Assembly: GCF_026011735.1 (NCBI RefSeq)
Contig: NZ_BRVN01000011.1
Span: 31,569-95,568, forward strand
Origin: Dietzia sp. NCCP-2495
Lineage (GTDB): Bacteria; Actinomycetota; Actinomycetes; Mycobacteriales; Mycobacteriaceae
Length of the DNA stretch: 64,000 nt
Direction of reading: 5' to 3'
Part shown: positions 42,089 to 50,757 of the stretch, piece after piece
Layout: each line of letters begins with the position of its first letter
Numbering within the stretch: the first letter of the stretch is position 1
Program-made: the position numbers and the translations under genes
Notes under the pieces: generated by a model
Seen by the model: only the letters and a program-made list of their open reading frames with translations
Databases searched by the model: none
What the model was told of the DNA's origin: nothing

Positions 42089-43522
42089 CTACAGGATCCC
42101 GGGGCCGTCGAGGGCAGCCCACAGGACACCGGCCAGGACGCCCAGCGCCAGGCTCGCGGTCGCGGCGACCGCGGCCGTGACGGCCGGCCAGGCGGCCATC
42201 CCGCCGCGTCCGGGGAACTCGGCGGCTTGGGAGTCGGGTCGGGCGAAGACGGGGGCGAACCAGCGCAGGTAGTAGAAGAGGCTGATCACGCTGTTGACCA
42301 CCACCACCAGAGCCAGCCACCCGTGACCGCCGTCCCAGGCGGCGGTGGCGGTGGTCAGTTTGCCCACGAAGATCGCCAGGGGCGGGGTGCCCACCAGCCC
42401 CAGCAGCGCCACCAGCACGGTCAGTCCCAACCCTGGGCGGGAGCGGGCCAGCCCGCGGTATTCGGCGAGCGTCCGGTGCTCGGGCAGGGCAGCGGTCACG
42501 GCAAAGGCGGCGACGTTGGTCACGGCGTAGGCGGCCAGGTAGAACAACAGCGAGGGCAGGGCCAGGTCGCTGCGCCCGGCTGCGGCCACGGGCACCAGCA
42601 GGAACCCCACCTGCGCCACGGTCGACCAGCCCAGTAGCCGGCGGGGATCGGTCTGCCAGTAGGCGGCCAGGTTGCCCAGGAACATCGAGGCGGTGGCCAG
42701 TAGGGCGGCGACGAGCAACCAGGAATGCTCTTCGGCGGAGACCGTGGCCACCAACCGGTACACGGCCACCAGCGCGCCCACCTTGGGCACGGTGGTCAGG
42801 AACGTGGCGGCGGTGACCCCGGAGCCCTGGGCGGCGTCGGGCACCCAGAAGTGCATCGGCACCCCGCCGGCCTTGAACAGCAGCCCGGCCAGCACCCCCA
42901 GGATGCCTGTCCCCACGGCGGCGTCCGGTGCGGTGGGCAACGCCTCCCGGAGCAGGGCGTAGTCGGTGCCTCCGGCCAGGGCATAGAGCACGGTGACGCC
43001 CAGCATCAGCAGGATCCCGGACAGCGCCCCCATGAGGTAGGTCTTGACCGCCGCCTCGGCGCCCAAGCGGCCGCCGGTGAGTCCGATGATCCCGTACAGC
43101 GGGATGCTGGCCAGCAGGAATCCCACGATCAGCACCAACAGGTCGGTGATCCCGGCCAGGACCATCACCCCGGTGGTGGCGAAGAGCAGCAGGGCGTAGG
43201 TGTCGGATTCGCGCGGGGAGTCCTTGAGCTCCCCGGAGGCCACCCCCAGGATCAGCAGGGTGGCCAGGGTGGCTATCACCCGTGCGGCGCCGGTGGCGGT
43301 GTCCACGGCAAAGGTACCCGCAAAGGCGCTTTGCGCAGGCCCGGCCATAGCCACCGCGGCGGCGGTCGCGGCGCCCAGTAGCGCCAGGGCGGCCGCGGCG
43401 CGGGCGATCCACTGGCGCTGCCGGGGGAGGAACGATCCGCCCAGTAGCACCGCCAATCCGCCGGTAAAGACGATGATCTCGGGCAGCAGCAGCCCGGGGC
43501 TCATCTGCATGGAGGCGTCCAC
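42089..43522 (-). CDS. nuoN: Complex-I-like antiporter subunit NuoN
   Basis: Membrane arm subunit of 477 residues with about fourteen helices. The lysines of the proton channel are kept (LLFKAGGVPMHFWVPDA; TTVPKVGALVAV). The helix-5 glutamate (E133 in E. coli NuoN) is replaced by Leu136 in IVGFLLASIPLYG. It is the last gene of a same-strand set nuoA-(B/D fusion)-H-J-K-L-M-N. No soluble NADH or Fe-S subunits accompany it. Confidence 0.88.
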   Translation of the reverse strand: MDASMQMSPGLLLPEIIVFTGGLAVLLGGSFLPRQRQWIARAAAALALLGAATAAAVAMAGPAQSAFAGTFAVDTATGAARVIATLATLLILGVASGELKDSPRESDTYALLLFATTGVMVLAGITDLLVLIVGFLLASIPLYGIIGLTGGRLGAEAAVKTYLMGALSGILLMLGVTVLYALAGGTDYALLREALPTAPDAAVGTGILGVLAGLLFKAGGVPMHFWVPDAAQGSGVTAATFLTTVPKVGALVAVYRLVATVSAEEHSWLLVAALLATASMFLGNLAAYWQTDPRRLLGWSTVAQVGFLLVPVAAAGRSDLALPSLLFYLAAYAVTNVAAFAVTAALPEHRTLAEYRGLARSRPGLGLTVLVALLGLVGTPPLAIFVGKLTTATAAWDGGHGWLALVVVVNSVISLFYYLRWFAPVFARPDSQAAEFPGRGGMAAWPAVTAAVAATASLALGVLAGVLWAALDGPGIL

Positions 43523-43525
43523 GGG

Positions 43526-45022
43526 TTACCGTCCCACCAGTTCCACGAGGGCGGCCGAGCTCGGCTCGATCACCCCGAGCAGCACCAGCGGCAGCACTCC
43601 GATCAGCACGGACAGCGCCAGCAGAGGGCCGGCCGACCACAGCTCGTGCGCCCGCAGGTCCGCGAACCCGGGGGAGCGCCCGGCGGCGGGCCCGGTGAAG
43701 ACCCGCTGCAGGGCCCGCAGGAACAGGGCGGCGGTGATCACGATGCCCACTAGCGCCACTGCGGTCACCGGGGCCACGGCCACGCTGCCGGCGAAGATCT
43801 GGAACTCGGCTATGAACCCGGAGAACCCGGGCAGGCCCAGGGAGGCAAAGGCGCCGATCGCGAACAGCGCCGCGTACCGCGGGGCGGGGCCGGCCAGCCC
43901 GCCATAGGAACCCAGGTCGTAGGTCCCGGCCCGGCTCTGCATGACCCCGGCCAGCAAGAACAGGGCGGCGGTGATCAGTCCGTGGCTGACCATCTGCACC
44001 ATCGCGCCGGTGACCGCCACGGACCGGGCCTGCTCGGCACCCTCCACCAGCAGCCCGGCCGCACCCAGGGCCAGGACGATGTAGCCCATGTGGTTGACGG
44101 AGGTGTAGGCGATCATCCGCTTGAGGTCGGTCTGGGCAAGCGCCACCAGTGCGCCGTAGAGCACGGAGACGATTCCCACGGCCACGATCACCCAGGCCCA
44201 CGCCCGCCAGACCTCGGGCAGCATCGGCATGGCGATCCGCACGAAGCCGTACGCGCCCATCTTCAGCAACACCCCCGCCAGGACGGCCGAGCCGGCGGCC
44301 GGGGCGTCGGTGTGGGCCGGGGGAAGCCAGGTGTGGAACGGCACGGTGGGGGTCTTGACGGCCAAGCCCACCAGGATCGCCGCCAGCACCAGCCCCCCGG
44401 CGAGCGGCTCACCGGCCAGCGGGGGTGCGGCGACCAGCTCGGGGATGTCAAAGGTGTGGGGCGCCGAGAACACATACAGCCCGATGAAACCCAGCAGCAG
44501 GGCCAGCGACCCCAGGAACGTGTAGAGGAAGAACTTCAGCGCCGACCGGGCCGCATTGCCGTGGCCCCACCCGGCGATGATGAAGTACATTCCCACGATC
44601 GACAGGTCAAAAAAGACGAAGAACAGGATCAGGTCGGCCGAAACGAACACGCCGAGGCTCATGCTCTGCAGGAACAAAAATAGCGCCGCCTGCACGCGCG
44701 GCCGGTCCGAATCCCGCAGGCAGTACACAGCGCACGCCAAGAACACCACGACCGTCATCGCCACCAGCGGCAGGGACAGCCCGTCGATGCCCACGTGGTA
44801 ACTGCTGCCCACCCCCGGGATCCACGGCACCTGCTCCTCGAACGCCAGCCCGTTCGGTCCCGGGTCCTTGTAGCCGGCCCACACCACGGCAACCAGCAGC
44901 ACTTCCAGCACGCTCACCGCTATCCACGCCCATCGCGCGGCCGCCGGCCCGATCGCCGGCACCGCGGCCAGGACGGCGGCGGCGGCCAAGGGGAGAAAGA
45001 CGATCAGACTGAGCATGCTCAT
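43526..45022 (-). CDS. nuoM: Complex-I-like antiporter subunit NuoM
   Basis: Antiporter-type subunit of 498 residues. AVKTPTVPFHTWLPPAHTDA, LLKMGAYGFVR and QTDLKRMIAYTSVNHMGYI are standard. The critical helix-5 Glu (E144 in E. coli) is conservatively replaced by Asp139 (FFVFFDLSIVGMYF). ATG 45022 overlaps the nuoL stop by four bases; a second ATG at 45016 is in frame. It is very GC-rich, like the rest of this operon. Confidence 0.9.
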   Translation of the reverse strand: MSMLSLIVFLPLAAAAVLAAVPAIGPAAARWAWIAVSVLEVLLVAVVWAGYKDPGPNGLAFEEQVPWIPGVGSSYHVGIDGLSLPLVAMTVVVFLACAVYCLRDSDRPRVQAALFLFLQSMSLGVFVSADLILFFVFFDLSIVGMYFIIAGWGHGNAARSALKFFLYTFLGSLALLLGFIGLYVFSAPHTFDIPELVAAPPLAGEPLAGGLVLAAILVGLAVKTPTVPFHTWLPPAHTDAPAAGSAVLAGVLLKMGAYGFVRIAMPMLPEVWRAWAWVIVAVGIVSVLYGALVALAQTDLKRMIAYTSVNHMGYIVLALGAAGLLVEGAEQARSVAVTGAMVQMVSHGLITAALFLLAGVMQSRAGTYDLGSYGGLAGPAPRYAALFAIGAFASLGLPGFSGFIAEFQIFAGSVAVAPVTAVALVGIVITAALFLRALQRVFTGPAAGRSPGFADLRAHELWSAGPLLALSVLIGVLPLVLLGVIEPSSAALVELVGR

Positions 45023-46965
45023 CCCATCACTGCGTAGACGGTCCAGGCCACCACGGCCACGGTGAGCACCGCGACGGCCTGCAGGAGGTACTGGTGGACG
45101 GCCCCGGTCTGCGGGGTGCGGGCCAGGTGCCCGAGTCGGCGAACCCAACCGGCCAGGCCCTCGACGGCGCCGTCGACCACGGCGTCATCGAGGCGGGCCG
45201 CGCCCTGCCCGGCCGTATGGGCGGCCCGTGCGGCTGCTCCGACTCCGGCGTCGAGGACCTCGTCGTCGAACCGCGCCACGGACCGTGCCAGCATCGGGAC
45301 GGCCCCGGCCACGGAGGTCACGGCGCGGTCCAGGACCGCGTCGTCGAACCTGGCCAGGAGGTGCGCCAACCGCATGACGGGAACGACGACGACAACGTGC
45401 GCAGCAGCCTCCAGCCCCAGCCACCGCTCGGCCCACCCGAGTTTCGGGGCGCGTAGACGTCGCATCAGCAGCACCACGGCCAGGGCGATGGCGGCCGAGA
45501 CCACGAGCTCGAGCGCCGTCACCTCGCCGTGCCCGCCCATCGCCTGGGCGAGGGCGCCGCTGAGCGGGGGCAGCGCCAACACCGACAGCCCGGCCGCCCC
45601 CGCGGCCAGCACGACCAGCGGGGCCTGCTCGAGCGCCCCCACCTGCCCGGTGCCGAGCTCTTGCGTTGCGCCGACCTCCCGCCCGGCGGTGGGCTCCTCG
45701 ACCCGGGCCTGGGCCCCGCGGTGCCAGATCGTCCATAGGACCTTGCCGGAGTAGGCCGCCGACAGGGCCGCCGCCACCAGTCCTGTGGCGTAGAGCCAGG
45801 CCGAGGTCTCCAGGGCCCCAGCCAGCACCGCGTCTTTGGTCGCCCACAGGGACAGCGGTGCGATCCCGGCCAGGGCCAGGGCTCCCACGGTCGCGGTCAC
45901 GCCCACCACCGGCCATCGGCGGCCCGCCCCGCGCAGTTCCGTGAGCTTCTCGGTGCCCAACGCGGTGAGCCACGCCCCGGCAGCGAGGAACAGCAGCGCC
46001 TTGGTGGAGGCATGGGCCACCAGTTGGGCGGCACCTCCGCTCACCGCGCCCACTCCGGCGGCCAGCACCACAAATCCCATCTGCGCCACAGTGGACGCCG
46101 CCAGCAACTGTTTGAGATCCCGTTGGGCCAACGCCACGATCCCCATCGCCACCGCGGTCAGTAGCCCGATCCACGCGGCGGCCGGGCCCGCCCACCCGGT
46201 GGAGGCGAGCAGCGGCTCCACGCGCAGCAGCAGGTAACCGCCCATTGCCACCATCGCCGCCGAGTGCAGCAGTGCGCTGACCGGACTGGGGCCCTTCATC
46301 GCGCCGGAGAGCCAGAACGAGAACGGCAGCTGCGCGGCCTTGCCCAGTGCCGCCACCAGGATCCCGGCCGCCACCACGTGCCGCCACGGGCTCTCCGCCG
46401 CCGGCAACTCGGACAGGCCCATACCGGCGCCGCCGGCCAAGGCAGCGCCGGCGGCCAGGTAGAGACCCAGGTCGGCGGTACGGGTGGTGAGGAAGGCCGT
46501 GAGCCCGGCCGAGACGCGGTCGGTGTCCCGCCACCAGAACCCGATCAACGCGTACGAGGTCGCGCCCATCAACTCCCAGGCAAACAGCAGCGCTGGCAGG
46601 CTGGCGGCCGAGGCCGTGATCAGGGCCGCGGCGGCGAAGAGCAGCATCAGCCCGTGGAAGCGGGGCCGGGCCGCCCGGATGTTGCCGGCCGCAAAAACCA
46701 GCACCAAAAGGGTCACCACTGCGACCATCGGCAGGGTTAGCGCCGCCAGGGCGTCGACCTCCAATGCCACGTCGACGCCGGCGATGAACGGGAACGCCAC
46801 CGCAGGCCGCGCAACGGCGACGACAGCCGCCAGCAGCGCGGTCACGGCAGCGGTCGATACCGCGATCGGGGCCGCAACCCGCTCCGCCCGGGTCAGCGCG
46901 AGCACCGCACCCACGGCAGCCGGGAGCACCACCAGGGTCAGCAGCAAGGTCTGGTCGGCGGTCAT
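45019..46965 (-). CDS. nuoL: Complex-I-like antiporter subunit NuoL
   Basis: Distal antiporter subunit of 648 residues. LLFAWELMGATSYALIGFWW keeps the helix-5 Glu, and ALGKAAQLPFSFWLSGAMKG keeps the lysine but has SFW in place of the usual HTW. SPVSALLHSAAMVAMGGYLL is typical. The C-terminal lateral helix region is longer and carries repeated ARFDDxVLD/ARLDDAVVD units (four copies, about residues 535-620). The ATG overlaps the nuoK stop. Confidence 0.9.
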   Translation of the reverse strand: MTADQTLLLTLVVLPAAVGAVLALTRAERVAAPIAVSTAAVTALLAAVVAVARPAVAFPFIAGVDVALEVDALAALTLPMVAVVTLLVLVFAAGNIRAARPRFHGLMLLFAAAALITASAASLPALLFAWELMGATSYALIGFWWRDTDRVSAGLTAFLTTRTADLGLYLAAGAALAGGAGMGLSELPAAESPWRHVVAAGILVAALGKAAQLPFSFWLSGAMKGPSPVSALLHSAAMVAMGGYLLLRVEPLLASTGWAGPAAAWIGLLTAVAMGIVALAQRDLKQLLAASTVAQMGFVVLAAGVGAVSGGAAQLVAHASTKALLFLAAGAWLTALGTEKLTELRGAGRRWPVVGVTATVGALALAGIAPLSLWATKDAVLAGALETSAWLYATGLVAAALSAAYSGKVLWTIWHRGAQARVEEPTAGREVGATQELGTGQVGALEQAPLVVLAAGAAGLSVLALPPLSGALAQAMGGHGEVTALELVVSAAIALAVVLLMRRLRAPKLGWAERWLGLEAAAHVVVVVPVMRLAHLLARFDDAVLDRAVTSVAGAVPMLARSVARFDDEVLDAGVGAAARAAHTAGQGAARLDDAVVDGAVEGLAGWVRRLGHLARTPQTGAVHQYLLQAVAVLTVAVVAWTVYAVMG

Positions 46966-47264
46966 CCGGAGAGATCCTCGGCCATGTCGGTCATGTCGGT
47001 CTGCCGCTTGCGGTGCAACAGCGTCGCCACGGCAAAGCCCATGGCCATCTCCACGGTCATGGCCGCCAGCACCACCAGCAGCAGCACCTGCCCGGAGGGG
47101 CCCGGGGCCAGGAACCACCAGAACCCCGCGGCGGCCAGGAGCACCCCGTTGATCATCAACTCCAGGCCCATCATCACCATCACCACCACCTGCTGGGACA
47201 GGGCCCCGTAGAGCCCGACGGCGAACAGGGCGGCGGCCACCACCAGAACGGCCTCCAGGGTCAT
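46962..47264 (-). CDS. nuoK: Complex-I-like subunit NuoK
   Basis: Three-helix subunit of 100 residues. Both channel glutamates are present: Glu35 in VMMGLELMINGVLL and Glu72 in AAMTVEMAMGFAVA. It overlaps nuoJ and nuoL by four bases each. Normal in length for the family. Confidence 0.9.
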   Translation of the reverse strand: MTLEAVLVVAAALFAVGLYGALSQQVVVMVMMGLELMINGVLLAAAGFWWFLAPGPSGQVLLLVVLAAMTVEMAMGFAVATLLHRKRQTDMTDMAEDLSG

Positions 47265-47824
47265 CGACCCACACCTCCCGGCTGGGGGTCGTCGGCCGGG
47301 CGGCGCCGCAGATCGTCGCCGAGCCGGTCGTAGCGGGTGCGCCCGGCGGCCAGGACGATCCCGGCCACGATGGTGGCCACCATGACCGCGCCCACCACGG
47401 CCATCACCAACATCTTTTCGCCCATGATCTCCAGGCCCAGCGCGTTGGTGAGGTCCTCGGGTGGGGCGCCACGTCGCTCGGGCCACGGGATCAGCAGCGC
47501 CCCGGCGGCCAGCAGCACAAAGACCCCGACCGAGGTGCCGATCGCGGTCTTCTTCCCGTGGGTCATGTCCATCGGCATCAGCGCCGGGTTCATGCCCATG
47601 AACATCACCATGTAGACCGCCATCACCGCCATCTCCATGACCATCATCAGAATCGTGATGATGCCCAGGTAGCTCTGACCCAGCAGCAAAATCATCACCC
47701 CCACGGCGATGAACGATGCCGCCAGCGCGTAGGTGGCCCGGGCCATCGAGTCCACCACGAACACGGCCGTCCCCGCGGTCACCGCCACCACAGCGAGTAC
47801 CCAGAACACGATCCCGACCAGCAC
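47261..47824 (-). CDS. nuoJ: Complex-I-like subunit NuoJ
   Basis: Five-helix subunit of 187 residues (IVFWVLAVVAVTAGTAVFVV; ILLLGQSYLGIITILMMVME; MAVYMVMFMG). The helix-3 region that forms the pi-bulge in ordinary NuoJ is Met-rich here. It begins three bases after nuoH ends and overlaps nuoK. Confidence 0.87.
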   Translation of the reverse strand: MLVGIVFWVLAVVAVTAGTAVFVVDSMARATYALAASFIAVGVMILLLGQSYLGIITILMMVMEMAVMAVYMVMFMGMNPALMPMDMTHGKKTAIGTSVGVFVLLAAGALLIPWPERRGAPPEDLTNALGLEIMGEKMLVMAVVGAVMVATIVAGIVLAAGRTRYDRLGDDLRRRPADDPQPGGVGR

Positions 47825-47827
47825 GGC

Positions 47828-48763
47828 TCAGCCCTTCCAGACCACGACGAGGGACACAAGCAGATCCTGGGCCACGACGGCCGGGAGCAAGACAGTCCAG
47901 CCGATCTCCATGAACCGATCCGGTCGCAGCAGCGGAAGTTTGCGCCGCGCCCACACCAGAACCGTCAGCACCAGCGCTGTCTTGACCAGCACCCACGCCC
48001 AGTCGGGCAGGACGGGCCCGGCACCACCGCCGAGGAAGAGCGGCACCGAGAACGCCGCCCCGGCGGTGAGGAACAGGTAGCGCCCGGCCTGCAGGACCAG
48101 CCGATCGACCCCCGAGAGTTCGGCCGTCACCCCGCCGACGATGTCCGCGGACAGGGCCGGGGCGAATGGACCCCATACAGAGAAGCCGGTCACGCCGATC
48201 AGGAAGACCAGGAACGCCACCGGCATCCACACCACAAACCACACGCCGTCCTGCGCGGCCGCGACGTCGCCCACCGCCAGACTGCCGGCGGCGATCGCCG
48301 GGGCCACCAATGCGAACATCAGCGGCAGCTCATAGGCCAGCCCGTGCGCGAGGAAGCGGTAACCGCCCACCAGACCGTGGATGGAGTTGGCGCCCCACCC
48401 CGCCAGCCAGACCAGGGCCCACACCATGACGTCGACGGCGTTGAACCACACAACTCCCACGTCGAGGTCCGCCAGTGTCCAGCGGCCCAGCGGGATCACG
48501 GCGATCATCAGGAACGCCCCGACCAGCATGCCCGCGCCGCCGATCCGCCACAGCAGGGTGTCCGCGGCGACCGTCGTGCGGCGACGCTGCCGCAACAGAC
48601 GGGCCGCACGGGCCAGGGGAGTGGGCCCGCCACGACCGCCGCCCCGCGCCGGCGACGAGAGCACCCCGTCCAGCGCCACCGCGAACAACGCCAGCCCACA
48701 CAGGATCACCCCGGCCAGCACGGCCCACCCACCGGACACGGTCGTCACCACGGTCTCAGACAT
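47828..48763 (-). CDS. nuoH: Complex-I-like subunit NuoH with altered quinone-site loop
   Basis: Eight-helix subunit of 311 residues that in complex I forms the quinone cavity. GGYRFLAHGLAYELPLMFAL is conserved, but the family loop RxPFDLPEAESELVxGYxxEYSG is degenerate here (SVWGPFAPALSADIVGGVTA, about residues 193-215). Several acidic residues of the coupling channel are lost. EIGWTVLLPAVV at the end is recognisable. ATG 48763 overlaps the preceding gene by eight bases. Confidence 0.85.
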   Translation of the reverse strand: MSETVVTTVSGGWAVLAGVILCGLALFAVALDGVLSSPARGGGRGGPTPLARAARLLRQRRRTTVAADTLLWRIGGAGMLVGAFLMIAVIPLGRWTLADLDVGVVWFNAVDVMVWALVWLAGWGANSIHGLVGGYRFLAHGLAYELPLMFALVAPAIAAGSLAVGDVAAAQDGVWFVVWMPVAFLVFLIGVTGFSVWGPFAPALSADIVGGVTAELSGVDRLVLQAGRYLFLTAGAAFSVPLFLGGGAGPVLPDWAWVLVKTALVLTVLVWARRKLPLLRPDRFMEIGWTVLLPAVVAQDLLVSLVVVWKG

Positions 48764-50039
48764 GCCCCACCTCCCGGACGGCAGGATGCGAGCCCAGATC
48801 AAGGCTCGCCACCGCCAAGCGCACAGTGCCCAGCTCCAAACCGGTCACCAGGTCCGGCACCACCGCCCACGGCACAGTTAGTTTGTCCGCAGATTCCTGC
48901 GCTGAGCCGCCATCCGCCCGGTCCGGCGTTGCGCCGCCGACCTCGACGCGGATCCGTTCCAGTTGGGCCAGCAACCGGTCGTGGGCATCCCCGAGGCAGT
49001 GCCCCGGCAAGCCGTGGCGCTCCAGATCGGCCGGGCCGAGCGGCAGCACGCCCCGCAATGACCAGCGCAGCAGCCGCGACCTGCGAACCTTCCGGTGCAG
49101 ACGCTCGACGGCGTCACGGGCGGCACCGGGATCGCCCGTCAGAATCCCGTCCCGGGCACGGCGGGCGCAGTCCGCCAGGTCTTCGGCACCGGCCAGTGCC
49201 AGCAGTGCCATGACCTGATCACATTGGGTCACCGTGGCAGACGCGTGGTCCGTGGGCCGACCGGGTGCTCCGGCCCTGTGCTCCGTCGCGTCGATCACCG
49301 AGGCGGTGGCGTCGACGACAACGTCCCCCTGTAGCGAGCAGTGCAGCACGAGCCCGGCCGGCCAGAACGGCAATACCGGACCGAGCGGCAGATGGAGAAC
49401 ATCCATCTCCAGGCCGTCGCGGTCCTCCCCGCCTTCGGCCAAGGGAATCCCGGCGGGAGCCATGTCCATATCCCCGTGGCCTTCATGGCCCTCGTGCCCG
49501 CCGTGGTCTGCGTGGCCCTCGTGGCCACCATGCCCGCCATGGTCTTCGTGGCCCTCGTGCGCCTGGCGATCCGCGTGCTCGTCGTGGTCCGAGTGTCCAC
49601 CGTGGCCCTGGTGTTCCTCGTGTCCTTCGTGACCCACGTGCCCTTCGTGCCCTTCGCCATCAGCATTGTTCGCGTGATCGGACATCGAGGGCTCCTGCGC
49701 CCGTTCGCGGGCGTCGGTCCGGTGATGGGAAGTGTCGAGCAGGAGCGCAGTGGCATTGTCGAGGGCGGGAACCACCGCTCCGGGCGAGGCGATGCCGATG
49801 CGCACCCGAGGGCCGGGCATCTGCTCCCAGAGGCGGTTCGCCAGATCCGACAGCTCAGGGCCCGGCGCACCACACACGACGAGCACGTCCCCCTGAGCCG
49901 GACTACTGGCTATCCGCCACCCGCGACGGAGTAGCTGTTGCTCAAGCTCCATCCGAGTCGCCCACTGGCCCGGGGCCTCGACGACGAGCACCCGGGTGGC
50001 CTGGACGGCGAGGCGGGCGAGAAACGGGCTCAAGCCCAT
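48756..50039 (-). CDS. His-rich fusion resembling cofactor-free NuoB plus NuoD
   Basis: Protein of 427 residues. Residues 1-105 resemble NuoB in shape (GWRIASSPAQGDVLVVCGAP, LANRLWEQMPGPRVRIGIAS) but have none of the four cysteines for cluster N2. Residues about 120-189 are a linker with 20 His in GHEGH-type repeats. From about 200 the sequence recalls NuoD (LHLPLGPVLPFWPAGLVLHC, LQGDVVVDATASVIDA; RRSRLLRWSLRGVLPLGPAD). ATG 50039 (GLSPFLARLAVQATRVLVVE after Met) overlaps nuoA by ten bases. The likeness is my reading, not a computed match. Metal binding by the linker is likely; redox activity is not. Confidence 0.7.
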   Translation of the reverse strand: MGLSPFLARLAVQATRVLVVEAPGQWATRMELEQQLLRRGWRIASSPAQGDVLVVCGAPGPELSDLANRLWEQMPGPRVRIGIASPGAVVPALDNATALLLDTSHHRTDARERAQEPSMSDHANNADGEGHEGHVGHEGHEEHQGHGGHSDHDEHADRQAHEGHEDHGGHGGHEGHADHGGHEGHEGHGDMDMAPAGIPLAEGGEDRDGLEMDVLHLPLGPVLPFWPAGLVLHCSLQGDVVVDATASVIDATEHRAGAPGRPTDHASATVTQCDQVMALLALAGAEDLADCARRARDGILTGDPGAARDAVERLHRKVRRSRLLRWSLRGVLPLGPADLERHGLPGHCLGDAHDRLLAQLERIRVEVGGATPDRADGGSAQESADKLTVPWAVVPDLVTGLELGTVRLAVASLDLGSHPAVREVGHV

Positions 50040-50374
50040 CGGAATGCGCCTTCTCGCCGTGCCCAGGCCACGGCGACTAGCAGGGCACCAAGGAACAGGA
50101 ACATCTCCACCACCGCAGAGAGCCCCTTCTCGATCACCACCACGGCCCACGGGTACATAAAGAGCATCTCGACGTCGAAGGCCAGAAACACGATCGAGGC
50201 GAGGTACCAGCGTGCGTGGAACCGCGACAGGGCGTGCTCCTGCGGTGCCCACCCGGATTGGGCCGGCAGGACTGTCAACGGGTCGGAGGTAATGCTGGCC
50301 ACGCGGTGGAATGCATAGAAGAGAGCAACGACAGACAGCGCCACCAGAGCCACGGACACGATCCCTGAGGACAT
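50030..50374 (-). CDS. nuoA: Complex-I-like subunit NuoA
   Basis: Three-helix subunit of 114 residues. HARWYLASIVFLAFDVEMLF followed by MYPWAVVV is the family core, with the FDxE acidic pair (Asp67, Glu69). The usual loop YECG, whose Cys faces the quinone cavity, is replaced by QSGWAPQEHA. It is first in the operon. The 383-bp gap to the divergent copZ2 contains copper-type operators. Confidence 0.87.
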   Translation of the reverse strand: MSSGIVSVALVALSVVALFYAFHRVASITSDPLTVLPAQSGWAPQEHALSRFHARWYLASIVFLAFDVEMLFMYPWAVVVIEKGLSAVVEMFLFLGALLVAVAWARREGAFRWA

Positions 50375-50651
50375 GACGGTCTCTCCCCTTTCTCGCGGTC
50401 GAACATCGAGGCCGGTCGCTGAGCGGTGGGAGTCACCTTAACGGATTACCGCGATCGATAATCTCGTTCCAGCTCGGCGGTCAGCCGTGACCGGGGCCGG
50501 CTCCGCAGAGCAGCAGGAAATGATGGGCGCTGTAGGGCACCGGCAGAGGGTGCTTTCAGGGGCCAGTCCGAAAACCGCGGTTCTCCGAGCCCGATCGACC
50601 AGCCTCGGGCAACGTGTCCTGGGGCGCCCACCTCGCTCCCTCGGTGCCAAG

Positions 50652-50706
50652 GTCAAGATCTCGTGAAGAAACCTGACGACTCGAATCATGTACCCACCGG
50701 GGGTAT
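50652..50706. promoter_or_regulatory. Copper-type operators between nuoA and copZ2
   Basis: Two sites. An 11-bp direct repeat GTCAAGATCTC-GTGAAGAAACC (50652-50673) resembles the CopR-type sites. GTACCCA-CCG-GGGGTAT (50690-50706) is a 7-3-7 CsoR-type box with one intact half, overlapping a -10-like TATGAT of copZ2. The rest of 50375-50757 shows no gene. Confidence 0.55.
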
Positions 50707-50757
50707 ATGATTCTGGTGTGGGATCGCCCCACGGCGTTCGGCGAAAGGATTAAGACG

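Noticed and set aside
47558..49213. Very long plus-strand frame opposite the nuoJ-nuoH-fusion genes
   Set aside because: His/Arg/Gln-rich text is the antisense shadow of the GC-rich nuo-like genes.
42089..50374. Ordinary NADH dehydrogenase (NDH-1) operon
   Set aside because: No NADH or Fe-S subunits in the set, and quinone-site motifs are degenerate, so the standard label would mislead.
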